A stretch of 64,000 nucleotides of DNA from Tissierella sp. P1 (GTDB lineage Bacteria; Bacillota; Clostridia; Tissierellales; Tissierellaceae): positions 1-64,000 of the forward strand of contig NZ_NPMN01000013.1 in the NCBI RefSeq assembly GCF_002266425.1, given 5' to 3'. The notes beneath the pieces are model-generated. The model made no database searches, was not told where the DNA came from, and saw only the letters and a list, made by a program, of their open reading frames with translations. Made by a program: the position numbers and the translations under genes. Below, piece after piece: positions 63,118-64,000 of this stretch. Positions within the stretch are counted from its first letter, which is position 1; each line of letters starts with the position of its first letter.

Positions 63118-64000
63118 ATGAAGACAATTTCAGGAAACAAAGTTATTTACAAATTTACAAATTTAATGGATCATGTGGAGGTAATAGAACCTAGTGATGT
63201 AATCAAGGTAAAGACAAATGACTGCTTCTTTCAACAAATTTATAATGAAGAGCAAGTTCTAACAGAAATTGATTATGATAGATTGAATCCTGCTACAGGA
63301 CCTATTTATGTAGAAGGTGCAGAACAAGGGGATTTACTTCAAGTAAAAGTTATTAGCATTGATGTTGCTAACAAAGGAGTAGCTGCAGTAGTACCTAATG
63401 AAGGTGTACTTGGGGATCAAGTTAGTAAACCAATGATTAGAGTTGTGGATATTATAGATGGATATGCAATATTCCATGGAATAAAACTACCTATAAGACC
63501 TATGATAGGAGTAATCGGAGTAGCACCAGCTAAAGAAGATGGGGAATGGGCAACTGATAGTCCATGGAAGCATGGTGGAAATATGGATACTAATGATATT
63601 ACAGCTGGGTCTACATTATATTTTCCTGTAAATCAAAAGGGTGCTTTGCTGGCATTAGGTGATTGTCATGCAATTATGGGAGACGGAGAGATTTGCTTTA
63701 CTGGATTAGAAGTGCCAGCAGAAGTTACCCTTGAAATCAATTTGATTAAGGACAAAAAAATAAAGTGGCCTTTACTTGAAACAGATGGATATACTATGGT
63801 TATTGCTTCCGGTAATAATTTAGACTCTGCTCTATATGAGGCTACTAGTGAAACGGTAAAATATCTTGAGGGTGCTCTAGGATTAGAATGGAAGATGCTT
63901 ATATTTTAACTAGTTTGGCTGTAGATTTAAAAATATCTCAAGTTGTAGATCCTAAAAAAACCATAAGAGCTGCTATACCAAAATATATTATATCAACAGA
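63118..64000 (+). CDS. Acetamidase/formamidase family protein, frameshifted near 63893, 3' end outside window
   Basis: ATG 63118 follows GGAGG. FmdA_AmdA family residues: 'LNPATGPIYVEGAEQGDLLQVKVISI', 'PMIGVIGVAPA', 'HGGNMDTNDITAGSTLYFPVNQKGALLALGDCHAIMGDGEICFTGLE'. The frame stops at 63909 after 'GLEWKMLIF', while the normal family C-terminus DAYILTSLAVDLKISQVVDPKKTIRAAIPKYI continues in the next frame to the window edge. Reading GG as GGG near 63893 gives GLEWEDAYIL, the expected sequence. It hydrolyses formamide or short-chain amides to ammonia and the acid in the cytoplasm. It follows the permease and probably shares its regulation. Confidence 0.8.

Noticed and set aside
1-64000. CRISPR arrays, rRNA/tRNA genes, intact insertion sequences or prophage
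   Set aside because: No regularly spaced direct repeats, no tRNA or rRNA signatures, no intact transposase or integrase, and no phage structural genes were seen.

Overview
The window looks like a chromosomal segment of a low-GC, Gram-positive, strictly anaerobic member of the Clostridia, probably an amino-acid and peptide fermenter of the Tissierellales type. This rests on strong AT bias, GGAGG-type ribosome binding sites, several S-layer-homology (SLH) surface proteins, lipoprotein-type binding proteins, two sigma-54 activators, peptide and amino-acid transporters, a cysteine desulfidase and an in-frame UGA that looks like a selenocysteine codon. The genus assignment is inference. I saw no rRNA, tRNA, CRISPR array or intact insertion sequence.

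Layout. 0-4.3 kb: surface proteins (end of a large cell-wall protein, a stalk/coiled-coil protein, an SLH protein). 4.3-8.9 kb (minus): an MBOAT/SGNH O-acylation pair, a decayed Rpn-type nuclease/transposase, and a pair of membrane lipid-alcohol kinase homologues. 9.2-13.4 kb: PucR-type regulator, cytosine-type permease and an M29/NicX-like enzyme. 13.4-15.2 kb: a broken solute-binding protein and a polysaccharide deacetylase. 15.3-20.4 kb: a NhaC-family transporter behind a sigma-54 promoter, with a converging NtrC-type response regulator and a sensor kinase. 20.5-32.3 kb: phosphodiesterase, HD-GYP protein, then three large surface proteins (SLH/Ig-like, leucine-rich repeat, subtilisin-like protease). 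32.5-38.1 kb: a conventional oligopeptide ABC transporter. 38.1-47.8 kb: a sigma factor opposite a ComK-like gene with a possible LexA box, NlpC/P60-like protein, lipoprotein, YdjM-like protein, glycerol dehydrogenase, SLH-5'-nucleotidase and molybdopterin oxidoreductase. 48-58.7 kb: the most interesting locus. 58.9-64 kb: a PocR-domain two-component system facing an amino-acid permease and a formamidase.

The 48-58.7 kb locus reads as one system. A sigma-54 activator (probably CdsR-like) has three copies of a TCTCA-N4-TGAGA palindrome at and just past its 3' end, 133-233 bp upstream of an excellent -24/-12 promoter. That promoter precedes a small glutaredoxin-like gene whose codon 12 is UGA in a U-P-G-C motif, followed by a SECIS-like hairpin. 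Next come two oligopeptide-type permeases with unusual N-terminal membrane extensions, two ATPases, a family-5 binding lipoprotein whose two halves are in circularly permuted order, and an L-cysteine desulfidase. I infer uptake of a cysteine- or disulfide-containing substrate, reduction by the selenoredoxin, and breakdown to pyruvate, ammonia and sulfide.

A caution for every user: at least a dozen genes here are interrupted by what looks like a single-base length change, mostly in short homopolymers. In each case the other half of the same protein continues at once in a neighbouring frame. Uncorrected base-calling errors explain this better than mass gene decay, so most of these genes are annotated as single frameshifted CDSs.
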